Source: Clostridium aestuarii
GTDB lineage: Bacteria; Bacillota; Clostridia; Clostridiales; Clostridiaceae
Direction: 5' to 3'
Assembly (NCBI RefSeq): GCF_026735135.1
Contig: NZ_JAPQER010000001.1
Span: 441,500-505,499, forward strand
DNA length: 64,000 nucleotides
Position 1 is the first letter of the stretch; the number at the start of each line of letters is the position of its first letter. Positions 34,879-44,404 of this stretch are shown in pieces. Position numbers and translations under genes: made by a program. A model generated the notes under the pieces. The model was not told the origin of the DNA, made no database searches, and worked only from the letters and a program-made list of their open reading frames with translations.

Positions 34879-36570
34879 AAATTTATTAACTTCTTCTATA
34901 GTTTTAGCTGACATTTCAGAAAGAATTTCAGCACTGTTTGCTACTTCTTCTGTAGAAGAATTCATTTCTTGAACTGATGCTGCTATTTCCTCAGATGAGG
35001 CAGAATTTTCTTCTGCAACTGCCGAAGCAGATTCAATCTTATTTATAATACCATTTTTATCATTATTAATTTTATTAACCTCACCATTTACATTGTTAAT
35101 TAAAGGTAATATTTTTTCTATAGCATTTATTATGTCTCTAAAAGAAACTATTGAATCATCTATTACCTTAACTTGAATTGTAAGCTCATTGCTCACTTCA
35201 TCTGTAGTAGTAATAACACCATTTGTTTCTTCTGAAATCACTGCTAATAATCTATTTATCTCTGTTGAAGAATTTTTACTCTGTTCAGCAAGTTTTCTAA
35301 TTTCATCAGCAACTACAGCAAACCCTTTACCTGCTTCACCTGCTCTTGCTGCTTCAATAGCTGCATTAAGTGCAAGCAAATTAGTTTGATCTGCTATACT
35401 ATTTATAAGTGCTGTAATCTCATTAATCTGATTTACACTAGTACCAAGTTTAGATATTTTTACACTTACATCCTCAAAAGATTTATTTATATTGTCAACT
35501 GATTTTACTAAATCCCCTAGCTGTTCATTACTATTTTTAGCCATATAATTAACATTCTTAGCATTAGTATCTACTTCTTCAACGGATAAAACAATACTAT
35601 CTATTGCATTTCCAAAAGCATTTAAACTACCAGACATATCAATTAGTTCACTAGCTTGTGATGTAGAACCTTGAGCTACCCCCTGTATAGCATTAGATAC
35701 TTCTCCAGAAACTGAAGTCATTTGTTCTGAAATTGCTGATAACGATAATGCTTGTTCATTTACTTTATTTGTACTTTCCTTAACTTCCCCTAATATATGA
35801 GATATTGAGTCAATAGTTACTGTAATTTCTTTTTTCATGATTCCAAATTCATTTTTTTCTGTAGTATCAAATTTTGCTGTAAAATCTCCTGCAGCAATTA
35901 TTTTTAATGTATTTATCATTTCTTTAATAGAAGCTTTTATAATATTGAGGATTACAAAAGATAACATAGAAACAATAACAATTAAAGCTATGGAGATTAC
36001 TGTAAATATAAATTTACTATGTTTATACTTATCTTCTACTTCTTCATGAAGTATTTCTGCTGACTGCTTACTGTATTGAATCAAATTATTAATTTGCTTA
36101 GATATATTATTTCCATATTTTCCATATTGCTCTAAAGTTTGTTCTTCTAAAACTTCTCCATTAAGTTTTTTTTCTTTTACATTCTTATAGCCACTTATGT
36201 AAGTATCATAATTTTCTTTCATTTCATCAAGCATTTCAACTTTTTTAATATCACTAGTAGAACTTTTCAGCTCTTCTATTTGAGATGTAATTAATTTATC
36301 ATTTTCTTCTATTATTTTAATATATTCTTCATTATAATCTCTGTCTATTACCTTTGTGAACCCATTTATTAAAACACCCATGTTTCCATTTATATCACCT
36401 AGTCTTTCAATGTCCATAAGATGTTCATTATAAATAATTTCAATATTGTTGTTTAATGTCTTCATATTAATAACACCTAATACTCCAGTTCCTAAAGTAA
36501 CAACAATGGATATAATCCACAGCATTATAATACAATGAGTAATTTTTAAATTTTTAACTTTCTTTATCAT
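34870..36570 (-). CDS. Methyl-accepting chemotaxis protein
   Basis: A 566-residue chemoreceptor with an N-terminal membrane segment ([25 protein letters not shown]), a four-helix sensor (residues about 40-185), a second membrane segment ([22 protein letters not shown]), HAMP and the signalling domain with tip [27 protein letters not shown] lies 6 nt before ATG 36570; the in-frame GTG at 36576 overlaps the site and is rejected. The sensor differs from that of the receptor at 8.0-9.7 kb. No che genes are adjacent. An 11-bp tandem repeat lies just upstream. Confidence 0.92.
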   Translation of the reverse strand: MIKKVKNLKITHCIIMLWIISIVVTLGTGVLGVINMKTLNNNIEIIYNEHLMDIERLGDINGNMGVLINGFTKVIDRDYNEEYIKIIEENDKLITSQIEELKSSTSDIKKVEMLDEMKENYDTYISGYKNVKEKKLNGEVLEEQTLEQYGKYGNNISKQINNLIQYSKQSAEILHEEVEDKYKHSKFIFTVISIALIVIVSMLSFVILNIIKASIKEMINTLKIIAAGDFTAKFDTTEKNEFGIMKKEITVTIDSISHILGEVKESTNKVNEQALSLSAISEQMTSVSGEVSNAIQGVAQGSTSQASELIDMSGSLNAFGNAIDSIVLSVEEVDTNAKNVNYMAKNSNEQLGDLVKSVDNINKSFEDVSVKISKLGTSVNQINEITALINSIADQTNLLALNAAIEAARAGEAGKGFAVVADEIRKLAEQSKNSSTEINRLLAVISEETNGVITTTDEVSNELTIQVKVIDDSIVSFRDIINAIEKILPLINNVNGEVNKINNDKNGIINKIESASAVAEENSASSEEIAASVQEMNSSTEEVANSAEILSEMSAKTIEEVNKFKL

Positions 36571-36589
36571 TAGCACTCCTCCTACATTT

Positions 36590-36622
36590 ATTTATAATTT
36601 ATTTATAATTTATTCATAATTG
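36590..36622. repeat. 11-bp AT-rich tandem repeat upstream of the chemoreceptor
   Basis: ATTTATAATTT occurs twice in perfect tandem (36590-36611), with a third degenerate copy to 36622. It lies directly upstream of the ribosome site, where slippage could alter expression. Confidence 0.5.
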
Positions 36623-36845
36623 TAATCTTATTATCGTAATCTACAATATAATCTTTCCATGTAATTTATGGAAATAGGCTTATGCCATTAGTTAATGACT
36701 AAACTAACACTTTCATAATTTACATATTAAAAAAATATAATGTACTTAAAGCACATCTGTTCATGAATTTCAATATTTAAAATTTCATGAATTAATTATT
36801 TAAAATTAACACTAAAAAATAGATTTTATATGGGGGAGATCAAAA

Positions 36846-38672
36846 ATGAATTCTTTAAAAATGCGAAAATATAAAGATGAATTACCTCTAAACACAATTA
36901 ATAAAATTAGAAATATACTAGGTGATTTGGGGATTTTAACATCAGAAACAAACTGGAAAAACTCAGCCAATGGCTTTTATTCTGTAAGTTTAACAGTTGA
37001 AAACACTAATATTCGTTCAAATGGTAAAGGTACTACACAAGAATACGCCCTTGCAAGTGCCTATGGAGAACTTATGGAGAGGTTACAAAACCAAGCTTTT
37101 TTTAGACTTTCTATGGATTTAAGTGAAGAAGATTTGAAATATAAAGGTTTTTACTATGCTCCTGATGAAAAACATTTATCCATTGATGAGTTTTTAAATA
37201 GCGAAGAAGATTGGATTAAAATACAAATGGAACAGCTAGAAGAAGACATTAATAAATATGAACTTTTAAAGAAATGGCTTTCTGTCTCATATGAAGATGT
37301 TCCTTCAGATTTTATAGCTTTACCTTACCTTAATTTGTCAAATAACAAAACATCTTATATACCTATAAAAATGATTTCAAAAATGTATATGTCTAACGGA
37401 ATGTGTGCTGGAAATAGTATAGAAGAATCACTAGTACAAGGAATATCTGAAACTTTCGAAAGAGTTGTAAATAAAGCAATAGTACAAGAAAAAGTTGTAC
37501 CTCCAACTGTTCCTCAAAGCTATATAGAAAATTTTCCTAGAGTAGCTGCAATGGTAAGACAAATAGAGTTACGAGGAAATTATAATGTAATAGTTAAGGA
37601 TTGTTCATTAGGAAAAAAATATCCCGTAGTAGGTGTAATATTTATTAATAAAGATACTCAAACTTATTTTATTAAATTCGGATCTCATCCAGTATTTGAA
37701 ATAGCCCTTGAACGAACATTAACTGAGCTTTTACAAGGTCAAGATATAAATAACATGCTGGGAGTAAAAGAATTTTCTTATAAAAATGAAATACTAGATG
37801 AAGCACAAAACTTGATAGGTATTCTTTCCAATGGTTCAGGATACTACCCTAGTGAATTCTTCAGCCAAAAATTCAGCTATGAATTCAAAGGCTTTGAAAA
37901 CATTACTGCCACAACCAATAAAGAGATACTTGATTACTTGCTTAATTTATTAGACGAAATAGGATATAGTATTTTTATAAGGAATGTATCCTTCTTAGGC
38001 TTTCCTAGCTTTCATGTTATTATTCCAGGTTTCAGTGAAATTGAGAAAATAACAGATATAGATGCAATAGATAAATATTCTGACTATAATAAAATAAAGA
38101 AATATATAAGAAATTTATATAATATATCTGATGAAGAAGAAAAGACACTTATTAATTATATGAGTAATATTACCTATAGTACTGAAGCTTCTATTATGCA
38201 ATTTTTAAATCTTCCAGTAAAAAATTCGTTCCCATGGTATTATTCAAATGTTGATTTATTCATTAGTGCTTTATATTATAAAAAAGATGATTTTGTAAAT
38301 GCCCATAAATCCTTTACAAGATATTTAAAACATATTCAACCTAATTCTTATAATAAAAGTATATACACTTATTATAAATGCGTTAGAGATTATATTGGAA
38401 CACGTATAGATAACCTTGATGAAAATAATACCATTCAAACTTTAAGCATTTTCTATCCACTAATGATGATAAAAGATGTAATGAATCAATTTAAAAATCC
38501 AAAAGAAATTTTTAATCATTTTGGTCAAATGAACTATTGGGACTGTACAAACTGTAATTTAAAAAATAACTGTTCATACGATTCATTAAGCAAAATATAT
38601 AGAGAATTAAAGAATAAATATATTCTAAATAATATAAATCAAAAAAATATCAAAACATCATTACAAATCTAG
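36846..38672 (+). CDS. ycaO: YcaO family protein of the E. coli YcaO type
   Basis: A 608-residue protein close in plan to E. coli YcaO (586 residues). Shared motifs are NGKGTTQEYALASAYGELMER, SNGMCAGNSIEESLVQG, ISETFERVV and FGSHPVFEIALERTLTELLQG, which form the Mg/ATP site of YcaO enzymes. A TPR-like helical C-terminal part (residues about 455-580) follows. An extra Cys cluster CTNCNLKNNC near residue 565 is not in the E. coli protein as I remember it. YcaO enzymes activate amide backbones for heterocyclisation or thioamidation; the E. coli protein is linked to methylthiolation of ribosomal S12. A GGGGGAG site precedes ATG. It stands alone and is convergent with the Met-repeat gene. Confidence 0.85.
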   Translation: MNSLKMRKYKDELPLNTINKIRNILGDLGILTSETNWKNSANGFYSVSLTVENTNIRSNGKGTTQEYALASAYGELMERLQNQAFFRLSMDLSEEDLKYKGFYYAPDEKHLSIDEFLNSEEDWIKIQMEQLEEDINKYELLKKWLSVSYEDVPSDFIALPYLNLSNNKTSYIPIKMISKMYMSNGMCAGNSIEESLVQGISETFERVVNKAIVQEKVVPPTVPQSYIENFPRVAAMVRQIELRGNYNVIVKDCSLGKKYPVVGVIFINKDTQTYFIKFGSHPVFEIALERTLTELLQGQDINNMLGVKEFSYKNEILDEAQNLIGILSNGSGYYPSEFFSQKFSYEFKGFENITATTNKEILDYLLNLLDEIGYSIFIRNVSFLGFPSFHVIIPGFSEIEKITDIDAIDKYSDYNKIKKYIRNLYNISDEEEKTLINYMSNITYSTEASIMQFLNLPVKNSFPWYYSNVDLFISALYYKKDDFVNAHKSFTRYLKHIQPNSYNKSIYTYYKCVRDYIGTRIDNLDENNTIQTLSIFYPLMMIKDVMNQFKNPKEIFNHFGQMNYWDCTNCNLKNNCSYDSLSKIYRELKNKYILNNINQKNIKTSLQI

Positions 38673-38680
38673 CTTTTAAA

Positions 38681-38719
38681 TGAAATGTGAGCCAAAATAT
38701 TATTTTGACTCATATTTCA
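38681..38719 (+). terminator. Terminator hairpin after ycaO
   Basis: TGAAATGTGAG-CCAAAAT pairs with ATTTTG-ACTCATATTTCA with one mismatch and one G-U pair. It starts 8 nt after the stop. Confidence 0.6.
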
Positions 38720-38769
38720 ATGCTTATCAGCATTTTGTAATAATATGTTATGAAATATACATTAATTTC

Positions 38770-39159
38770 TTATTCTTTATCTTTTTTTTGTTTCATTTCT
38801 TTCGTATGCATTGGATGCATACACTGCATACTCGTCATTGAATCCATTGATTGCATTGATTGCATTGATTGCATTGATTGCATACTTGACATTGAATCCA
38901 TTGTTTTCATTGATGACATTGGTGACATTGAATACATACTTGACATTGAGTTCATTGAGTTCATTGAGTTCATTGAGTTCATGCAACCCATACTACCCAT
39001 ACTACCCATACTAGACATTGCATCCATTGGTTTCATGCAATACATACTACTCATTGATTCCATTGAACACATAGAAGCCATTGAATTCATACTTGACATT
39101 GCATTCATTGATTTCATACAGTGCATACTATTCATAGGTTCCATTGAACATACATGCAT
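38770..39159 (-). CDS. Methionine-triplet repeat protein (X-Ser/Cys-Met)n, possible spore-surface protein
   Basis: A 129-residue protein in which residues about 4-117 are 38 consecutive triplets ending in Met (NSM, QSM, GSM, YCM and similar). Position 2 is Ser in 27, Cys in 4, Thr in 1, Pro in 4 and Ala in 2. Met makes up 40 of 129 residues. The C-terminus is basic (KEMKQKKDKE). I recognise no family. Reality as a gene is supported by GAGGTG 8 nt before ATG 39159 and by codon-level variation that keeps the pattern. A sigma-K-like promoter suggests late mother-cell expression, so a spore coat or exosporium role is my best guess. It follows punA on the same strand and is convergent with ycaO. 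Confidence 0.75.
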   Translation of the reverse strand: MHVCSMEPMNSMHCMKSMNAMSSMNSMASMCSMESMSSMYCMKPMDAMSSMGSMGSMGCMNSMNSMNSMNSMSSMYSMSPMSSMKTMDSMSSMQSMQSMQSMQSMDSMTSMQCMHPMHTKEMKQKKDKE

Positions 39160-39196
39160 ATTGTTTTCACCTCATATACTTATTTACATACAATAA

Positions 39197-39223
39197 TATT
39201 ATATGGATCAAATTGTATGTTGT
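39197..39223 (-). promoter_or_regulatory. Sigma-K-like promoter of the Met-repeat gene
   Basis: On the minus strand AC (39223-39222), 16 nt, then CATATAATA (39205-39197) matches the sigma-K pattern AC-N16/17-CATANNNTA exactly. The start codon lies 38 nt downstream of the -10. Confidence 0.45.
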
Positions 39224-39256
39224 TACTATTTTATTTAATCTATATAAGTATATATA

Positions 39257-40075
39257 TTAAATTTCTTTTATTATATTTTTCATAAGTTTAATAAATTTTT
39301 CTCTAGCCATTGCAGAAGTTTCCATTACTTCACTGTGATTTAATGGTTGTTCTAAAATACCAGCTGCCATATTAGTCATGCAAGATACACCTATTACTTT
39401 AACTCCACTGTGAGCAGCTACTATTACTTCTGGCACTGTAGACATTCCAACAGCATCTCCACCTAAAACACGTACCATTCTAATTTCTGCTGGTGTTTCA
39501 TAAGTAGGACCAGTCATGAAACTATAAACGCCTTCTTGAATTTCTATATTTAAAGAATTTGCGATTTTTTTTACTTTTTCTCTTAACTCTACATCATATG
39601 AATTTGACATATCCGGGAAACGAGTACCAAAGTCCTCTAAATTCTTTCCTATTAACGGATTATTACCAGATAAATTCAAGTGATCTTTTATAAGCATTAA
39701 ATCTCCTGGTTTATAATTTGTATTTACAGCTCCTGCCGCATTAGTTACTATTAATGTTTTTATGCCTAATAACTTCATTACACGAACTGGGAAAGTAACT
39801 TCTGTCATATGATATCCTTCATAATAATGAAAACGCCCTTGCATTGCAATGACTTTTTTTCCTTCTAGAGTTCCTATAACTAAGCGACCTTTATGTCCTT
39901 CTACTGTTGAAACTGGGAAATGTGGAATTTCGTTATAAGGATAATATTCTGCATCCTCTATTTGATCAGCAATAGCTCCTAATCCAGAACCTAAAATAAG
40001 AGCGATTTCAGGTTTGATTTTTGTTTTTTCTAAAATGTATTTTGCAGCTTCATTTATTTTAGTTTTAAAATCCAT
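39257..40075 (-). CDS. punA: Purine nucleoside phosphorylase (trimeric type)
   Basis: A 272-residue enzyme of the trimeric PNP family. The phosphate site is ILGSGLG, and GRFHYYEGY and VTNAAGAVN form the nucleoside site. It splits inosine or guanosine with phosphate to base and ribose 1-phosphate. GGAGAG precedes ATG. It follows deoB after 22 nt, so the ribose 1-phosphate can be passed to the mutase and the pentose phosphate pathway. Confidence 0.93.
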   Translation of the reverse strand: MDFKTKINEAAKYILEKTKIKPEIALILGSGLGAIADQIEDAEYYPYNEIPHFPVSTVEGHKGRLVIGTLEGKKVIAMQGRFHYYEGYHMTEVTFPVRVMKLLGIKTLIVTNAAGAVNTNYKPGDLMLIKDHLNLSGNNPLIGKNLEDFGTRFPDMSNSYDVELREKVKKIANSLNIEIQEGVYSFMTGPTYETPAEIRMVRVLGGDAVGMSTVPEVIVAAHSGVKVIGVSCMTNMAAGILEQPLNHSEVMETSAMAREKFIKLMKNIIKEI

Positions 40076-40097
40076 ATCATTCTCTCCTTAAACTATT

Positions 40098-41270
40098 TTA
40101 TTTTGTAATTTCCTCTAAAAAGCTTTCTCCATATCTAATAGGTTCTACTGATAAAATTTCAGCAGTTGTTTGCCCTATATCAGAAAAAGTTTTTCTTGTT
40201 CCTAAATTAACATCAGCTTTAAGTGTTTTACCATAAGCTAAGAAAGGAACATATTCTCTTGTATGATCTGTTCCTGGTCTGGTTGGATCACAGCCATGAT
40301 CAGCATTAATAAATAACACATCACTTTCTTGCATAGCATCTAGAATTTCTGGAAGTCTTGCATCAAATTCTTCTAATCCTCTTCCATAATCCTTTACATT
40401 ATTACGATGTCCCCATTTCATATCAAAATCAACAAGGTTAGTAAAAATAATTCCTTTTTTATTTTGTTTCATATAATTTAAAGTCTGGTCAACACCATCC
40501 ATATTGTCTTTAGTGTGGATAGCTTCTGTTATTCCCTGACCACAAAAAATATCTTCTATTTTTCCTACTGCCATTACATTTAAGTTATTATTTTTTAAAT
40601 TATCTAATACTGTATTATATGGTGGTGTAAGAGAAAAATCTCTTCTATTAGGAGTTCTAGTAAAGTTTCCTAGTTCTCCCACAAATGGTCTTGCAATAAC
40701 ACGTGCAACGGCATGCTCTCCTTGTAAAATATTACGAGCTATTTGACACATATTATATAATTCTTCAAGCGGAATGACTTCCTCATGTGCAGCAATTTGG
40801 AACACACTATCAGCAGAAGTATATACAATAGGCTTTCCTGTTTTGATATGTTCTTCTCCAAGTTCTTCTATAATTGCAGTACCAGAAGCTGGCTTGTTAC
40901 CTATCATTTTTCTTTCTATTGCACTTTCAAATGCATCTACAACTTCTTTAGGAAATCCATTTGGATATGTAGGAAAAGGTTTTTCTGAATAAATTCCTCC
41001 CATCTCCCAATGTCCTGTAGTTGTATCTTTTCCATTTGACATTTCTGCTAAACGTGCATAACATCCTAATGGACTTTCTATCTTGTTAACACCTTGCATA
41101 CCATCAATGTTTCCAAGACCTAGTTTCTCCATATTAGGAAGTTTTAATCCTCCTAAAGCCTTTGATATATTTCCAATTGTATTGCTTCCAACATCCCCAT
41201 ACTTTTCAGCATCAGGTAATTCTCCCATACCAACACTGTCTAATACAATCCAAATAACTCTATCAATCAT
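40098..41270 (-). CDS. deoB: Phosphopentomutase
   Basis: A 390-residue metalloenzyme of the alkaline-phosphatase superfamily ([15 protein letters not shown] with metal ligand Asp; later [20 protein letters not shown]). It converts (deoxy)ribose 1-phosphate to the 5-phosphate. GGAG lies 8 nt before ATG 41270; the upstream in-frame GTG overlaps the site. It is the first gene of deoB-punA. A LacI-type half operator lies about 100 nt upstream. Confidence 0.95.
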   Translation of the reverse strand: MIDRVIWIVLDSVGMGELPDAEKYGDVGSNTIGNISKALGGLKLPNMEKLGLGNIDGMQGVNKIESPLGCYARLAEMSNGKDTTTGHWEMGGIYSEKPFPTYPNGFPKEVVDAFESAIERKMIGNKPASGTAIIEELGEEHIKTGKPIVYTSADSVFQIAAHEEVIPLEELYNMCQIARNILQGEHAVARVIARPFVGELGNFTRTPNRRDFSLTPPYNTVLDNLKNNNLNVMAVGKIEDIFCGQGITEAIHTKDNMDGVDQTLNYMKQNKKGIIFTNLVDFDMKWGHRNNVKDYGRGLEEFDARLPEILDAMQESDVLFINADHGCDPTRPGTDHTREYVPFLAYGKTLKADVNLGTRKTFSDIGQTTAEILSVEPIRYGESFLEEITK

Positions 41271-41371
41271 TTTCACTACTCCTTCCTAATTTTATACTAT
41301 AAGAATATTTATATGTTAATTTCACATAACATTTTGTATACAATCTACTAATCAACATACTTTTCATCATA

Positions 41372-41386
41372 ATGGAACCGCTTACA
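41372..41386. promoter_or_regulatory. LacI/GalR-type operator upstream of deoB
   Basis: On the minus strand TGTAAGCGGTTCCAT shares AAGCGGTT with the site in front of the lacI-type gene. It resembles a relaxed cre/LacI-family palindrome. Confidence 0.5.
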
Positions 41387-41427
41387 CTTTTTTTAAAATT
41401 TAAATTACGCATTTTAAGCGTAAAATA

Positions 41428-42450
41428 TTATTGTTTTATATAATTCTCGGAGCCTTTTAAAACAAGTTTAGGTATTAAAGTAATCTTGTTTATCATTCTA
41501 TTTTTTTTATTCTTTAAAGCATTGATAAGCATTTCCATACCAATTCTACCCATTTCTATAGTAGGTCCATCAATAAAACTAATATTCATTCCAACTATAT
41601 TTAGTACATCTACTCTGTCAAATCCTATGATAGCTATATCCTCTGGTATACTAAGTTTTTCCTCATAAAGTGCTTTTATACATCCTAAAGTCATCATATT
41701 ACTACATACAAAAATAGCAGTAGGTCTATCCTCCATTTTTAATATGTGTTTTGTAAAGTCATATCCACTTTCTTGTTTATAATCACCATAAAAAATATAT
41801 TTTTCGTCTATAGGTATATGATTTCTTGCTAAAGCTTTTTTATATCCAATTAATCTGTCTTTTGCAGGTTTAGAATTCATACGTCCTGTAATTATAGCTA
41901 TTTTTCTATGACCAGCCTTAATAAAAGCTTCTACGCCTTCATAAGCTCCTTTTATATTATCAACAAATACACCATTGAAAGTAGAATATTTAACATGTCC
42001 ATCTACTAGAACAATTGGAATCCCTAAGTTTTCAAGAGTATTTAAATATTCACTATTAAATTCATCTTCAACAGAAGTAGGAGTTATTATAATCCCTTGA
42101 ATTCTCTGCTCTTTAAGAAGTTGAAGCGCTTTTAATTCTTTTTCCATCCTCTCATCAGTATCACAAAGGATTATATTTAAATTATGTTTATCAGCTACCT
42201 CACTTATTCCTTTTATTATCTCTCCAAAGAATGGGTTATTTATATCTGGAACTATAACTCCTATAGTATTTGTTTTATTTGTAGATAAACTTCTTGCTAT
42301 AGCACTAGGAGTGTAATTTAATTCCTTTATAATTTTTAAGATTTTTTCTCTTGTTTCCTGTTTTACATATCCTGAATTGTTCAAAACTCTAGATACTGTT
42401 GCTTGAGACACCCCTGCTTTTTTAGCAATATCGCTTATTGTAACTGCCAT
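41428..42450 (-). CDS. LacI/GalR family transcriptional regulator
   Basis: A 340-residue repressor with an N-terminal helix-turn-helix and hinge (TISDIAKKAGVSQATVSRVLNN, SAIARSLST) and a periplasmic-binding-protein-like effector domain (VIVPDINNPFFGEIIKG, FDRVDVLNIVG). It lies immediately upstream of deoB-punA on the same strand, and similar operators lie before both, so it probably controls nucleoside or pentose use and itself. CcpA is an alternative, but the sequence lacks obvious CcpA-specific features that I can name. GGAGGAG precedes ATG. Confidence 0.9.
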   Translation of the reverse strand: MAVTISDIAKKAGVSQATVSRVLNNSGYVKQETREKILKIIKELNYTPSAIARSLSTNKTNTIGVIVPDINNPFFGEIIKGISEVADKHNLNIILCDTDERMEKELKALQLLKEQRIQGIIITPTSVEDEFNSEYLNTLENLGIPIVLVDGHVKYSTFNGVFVDNIKGAYEGVEAFIKAGHRKIAIITGRMNSKPAKDRLIGYKKALARNHIPIDEKYIFYGDYKQESGYDFTKHILKMEDRPTAIFVCSNMMTLGCIKALYEEKLSIPEDIAIIGFDRVDVLNIVGMNISFIDGPTIEMGRIGMEMLINALKNKKNRMINKITLIPKLVLKGSENYIKQ

Positions 42451-42472
42451 TCTAGCTCCTCCTCATATGTTT

Positions 42473-42488
42473 AAGAAACCGCTTTCAT
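42473..42488. promoter_or_regulatory. LacI/cre-type operator upstream of the lacI-family gene
   Basis: On the minus strand ATGAAAGCGGTTTCTT matches the cre consensus WTGNAARCGNWWWCAW at all but one position. It ends 23 nt before the gene, fitting autoregulation or CcpA control. Confidence 0.6.
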
Positions 42489-42527
42489 ATTTAATATACA
42501 CTATACAATTTTAAAATTCAATATCCC

Positions 42528-42659
42528 CTAATTAATTTCTTCATATTTTAATGTTATAAAACGGGAAATACCAGTTCCTATTTTTTTCCTGATGATAACT
42601 CTTAATAATACATCAGTTAATTTTTCAGAAATATATCCTAATAAAGAACCTATAATCAT
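42528..42659 (-). CDS. Possible small protein or gene remnant
   Basis: A 43-codon frame, MIIGSLLGYISEKLTDVL..., with a hydrophobic start and a basic, charged end (RKKIGTGISRF). No good ribosome site is seen, and a stop lies six codons upstream in frame. It could be a short membrane peptide or the tail of a decayed gene. Confidence 0.22.
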   Translation of the reverse strand: MIIGSLLGYISEKLTDVLLRVIIRKKIGTGISRFITLKYEEIN

Positions 42660-42773
42660 AGAAATGATTGTTACTTAGAGTTTCAGAGCTTTAGAGATGT
42701 TTTTTTAAACTGGAATAGCTCATATTAATATGGTATTACATAAATAATAACTTTATATTTTATAATTTTATAT

Positions 42774-42815
42774 AATTAAAGACCAACTTAAAATTAATTG
42801 AGTTAGTCTTTAATT
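42774..42815 (-). terminator. Terminator of the M20-abgT operon
   Basis: AATTAAAGAC and GTCTTTAATT, extended by AACT/AGTT after one mismatch, form a hairpin starting 2 nt after the abgT stop. Confidence 0.65.
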
Positions 42816-42817
42816 TA

Positions 42818-44386
42818 TTAGTTAATAGTATAATATATTCCGCCACCAGGTCCTAGTGGAATATTGAATACTATAAAAATAACAAGCAGTATTGCCCAGC
42901 AAACAAAGAAAACTATAGAATATGGAAGCATATTAGAAATCATAGTTCCTAATCCCGCTTTTTTATCATACTTCTTTGCAAATGCTACTAGTATAGGAAA
43001 GTAAGGGAATAGTGGGCTTATACAGTTTGTTATAGAATCACCTATACGATAAGCAGCTTGAGTTAAAGCTGGATCATAGCCTAATATCAAAAACATAGGA
43101 ACAAATATTGGAGCCATAATAGCCCATTTTGCAGATGCACTTCCTACAAAAAGATTAATAACACCTGCTAATATTATAAATCCAATGATCAATACAGGTC
43201 CTGTTGCCCCTATATTTTTTAAAAATTCAGCACCTTTAACTGACATTATAACACCCAAATTACTCCACTTAAAAAAAGCTAAGAATTGTGCTGCCATAAA
43301 TGCAAGAACTATATACGGTCCCATATCACTCATTGATTTTCCCATCATTCCTATAGCATCTTTATCACTTTTTATGCTTCCTGTCATTTTACCATAAATA
43401 TAACCAGGAATTAAAAATACTACAGTAAGTATAGGTACTATTCCCTGCATTAGAGGCGACTTATATGCTAACAATGAATAAGTTTTTGAATCTTTTAAAA
43501 ATGCCTCTTTACCAATACTTAACCCAATTATCACAATTATAAGTATCACTAATGATAATCCAGCATATTTTAATGCCTTTACTTCTTGAGGACTTAGCTC
43601 TTTTCTTTCTTCTTGTTCTACAACTCCAGTATATTCTCCTAAACGAGGTGCAACGATTTTTTCAGTAACATATACTCCTGCTATAAGCAAAAATATAGTA
43701 GATACAATTATAAAATAATAGTTCATTGCAGGAGTACCACGGTAATTAGCATCCATCATTTGCGCTGCTGGTATTGTAAAACTAGCTGCTAAAACATCGC
43801 TCATATTTACTATAAAATTAGCAGCAAACCCTCCAGAAACTCCAGCAAAAGCAGCAAACATTCCTACTAAGGGATGCCTACCAATGCCTAAAAAGACTAT
43901 AGCAGCTAATGGTGGTAACACAATAAAACCAGCATCTCCAGCTCCATTTGCCAATATTCCAGCCAAAATAATTATAGCCGTAATCATTCTTTTTGGAGCC
44001 TTTGCAATTGTATGTTCCATAGCCGCCTGCATCATTCCTGATTTTTCAGCAACACCTACACCAATCATTATAACTAACACTAAACCAAGTGGTGGAAATC
44101 CTTCAAAATTATTTACAAGGTTCATTAAAATCTTTTGTAGATTTGCTTTAGTTAATAAGCTAACTGCTGGTACAGTTTCTTTCGTTAATGGATGAACGAC
44201 AGCTACTTTGGCAGATGCACAAATCCACGAAAGAATTAATACAATAATACATAAATAGAAAAATAATGTTACAGGATCAGCCATTTTATTTCCTATTATC
44301 TCTACTCTATTAAGAAATCTTTCAAATCTACTATTTTTAGGTTTCACTTGTGAAAATTGCTTTTCAGTTTTTGGTGCCCCAGACAT
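42818..44386 (-). CDS. abgT: AbgT family transporter
   Basis: A 522-residue membrane protein of the AbgT family with about 11-12 segments. Typical blocks are NGAGDAGFIVLPPLAAIVFLGIGRHPLVG, GVSGGFAANF and YRIGDSITNCISPLFPYFPILVAFAKKY. Family members import p-aminobenzoyl-glutamate or export antimetabolites such as sulfonamides. The preceding M20 amidohydrolase (18-nt gap) suggests uptake and hydrolysis of an acyl- or aminobenzoyl-amino acid. A GGGGGG site precedes ATG. Confidence 0.9.
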   Translation of the reverse strand: MSGAPKTEKQFSQVKPKNSRFERFLNRVEIIGNKMADPVTLFFYLCIIVLILSWICASAKVAVVHPLTKETVPAVSLLTKANLQKILMNLVNNFEGFPPLGLVLVIMIGVGVAEKSGMMQAAMEHTIAKAPKRMITAIIILAGILANGAGDAGFIVLPPLAAIVFLGIGRHPLVGMFAAFAGVSGGFAANFIVNMSDVLAASFTIPAAQMMDANYRGTPAMNYYFIIVSTIFLLIAGVYVTEKIVAPRLGEYTGVVEQEERKELSPQEVKALKYAGLSLVILIIVIIGLSIGKEAFLKDSKTYSLLAYKSPLMQGIVPILTVVFLIPGYIYGKMTGSIKSDKDAIGMMGKSMSDMGPYIVLAFMAAQFLAFFKWSNLGVIMSVKGAEFLKNIGATGPVLIIGFIILAGVINLFVGSASAKWAIMAPIFVPMFLILGYDPALTQAAYRIGDSITNCISPLFPYFPILVAFAKKYDKKAGLGTMISNMLPYSIVFFVCWAILLVIFIVFNIPLGPGGGIYYTIN

Positions 44387-44404
44387 ATTATCCCCCCTAA
44401 AATC

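Larger units (their letters stand above)
42489..42817. other. Gene-poor region between the lacI-family gene and abgT
   Basis: It contains a possible 43-codon frame (42528-42659, minus) and the abgT terminator (42774-42815). The rest is AT-rich, without a recognisable element. Confidence 0.6.

Noticed and set aside
38830..38970. CRISPR-like array in the short DNA repeats near 38.8-39.0 kb
   Set aside because: Units are 9 bp, contiguous and coding (Met-X-Ser); there are no spacers.
38750..39196. Long open frames on the plus strand opposite the Met-repeat gene
   Set aside because: They are by-products of the 9-bp DNA repeat in another frame; they lack a ribosome site and give monotonous Ile/Asp/Glu-rich strings.
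40774..40992. Gene on the plus strand inside deoB
   Set aside because: Fully antisense to a well-conserved enzyme and without a ribosome site.
43884..44195. Hydrophobic reading frame on the plus strand inside abgT
   Set aside because: Antisense shadow of membrane-segment codons; no start signal.
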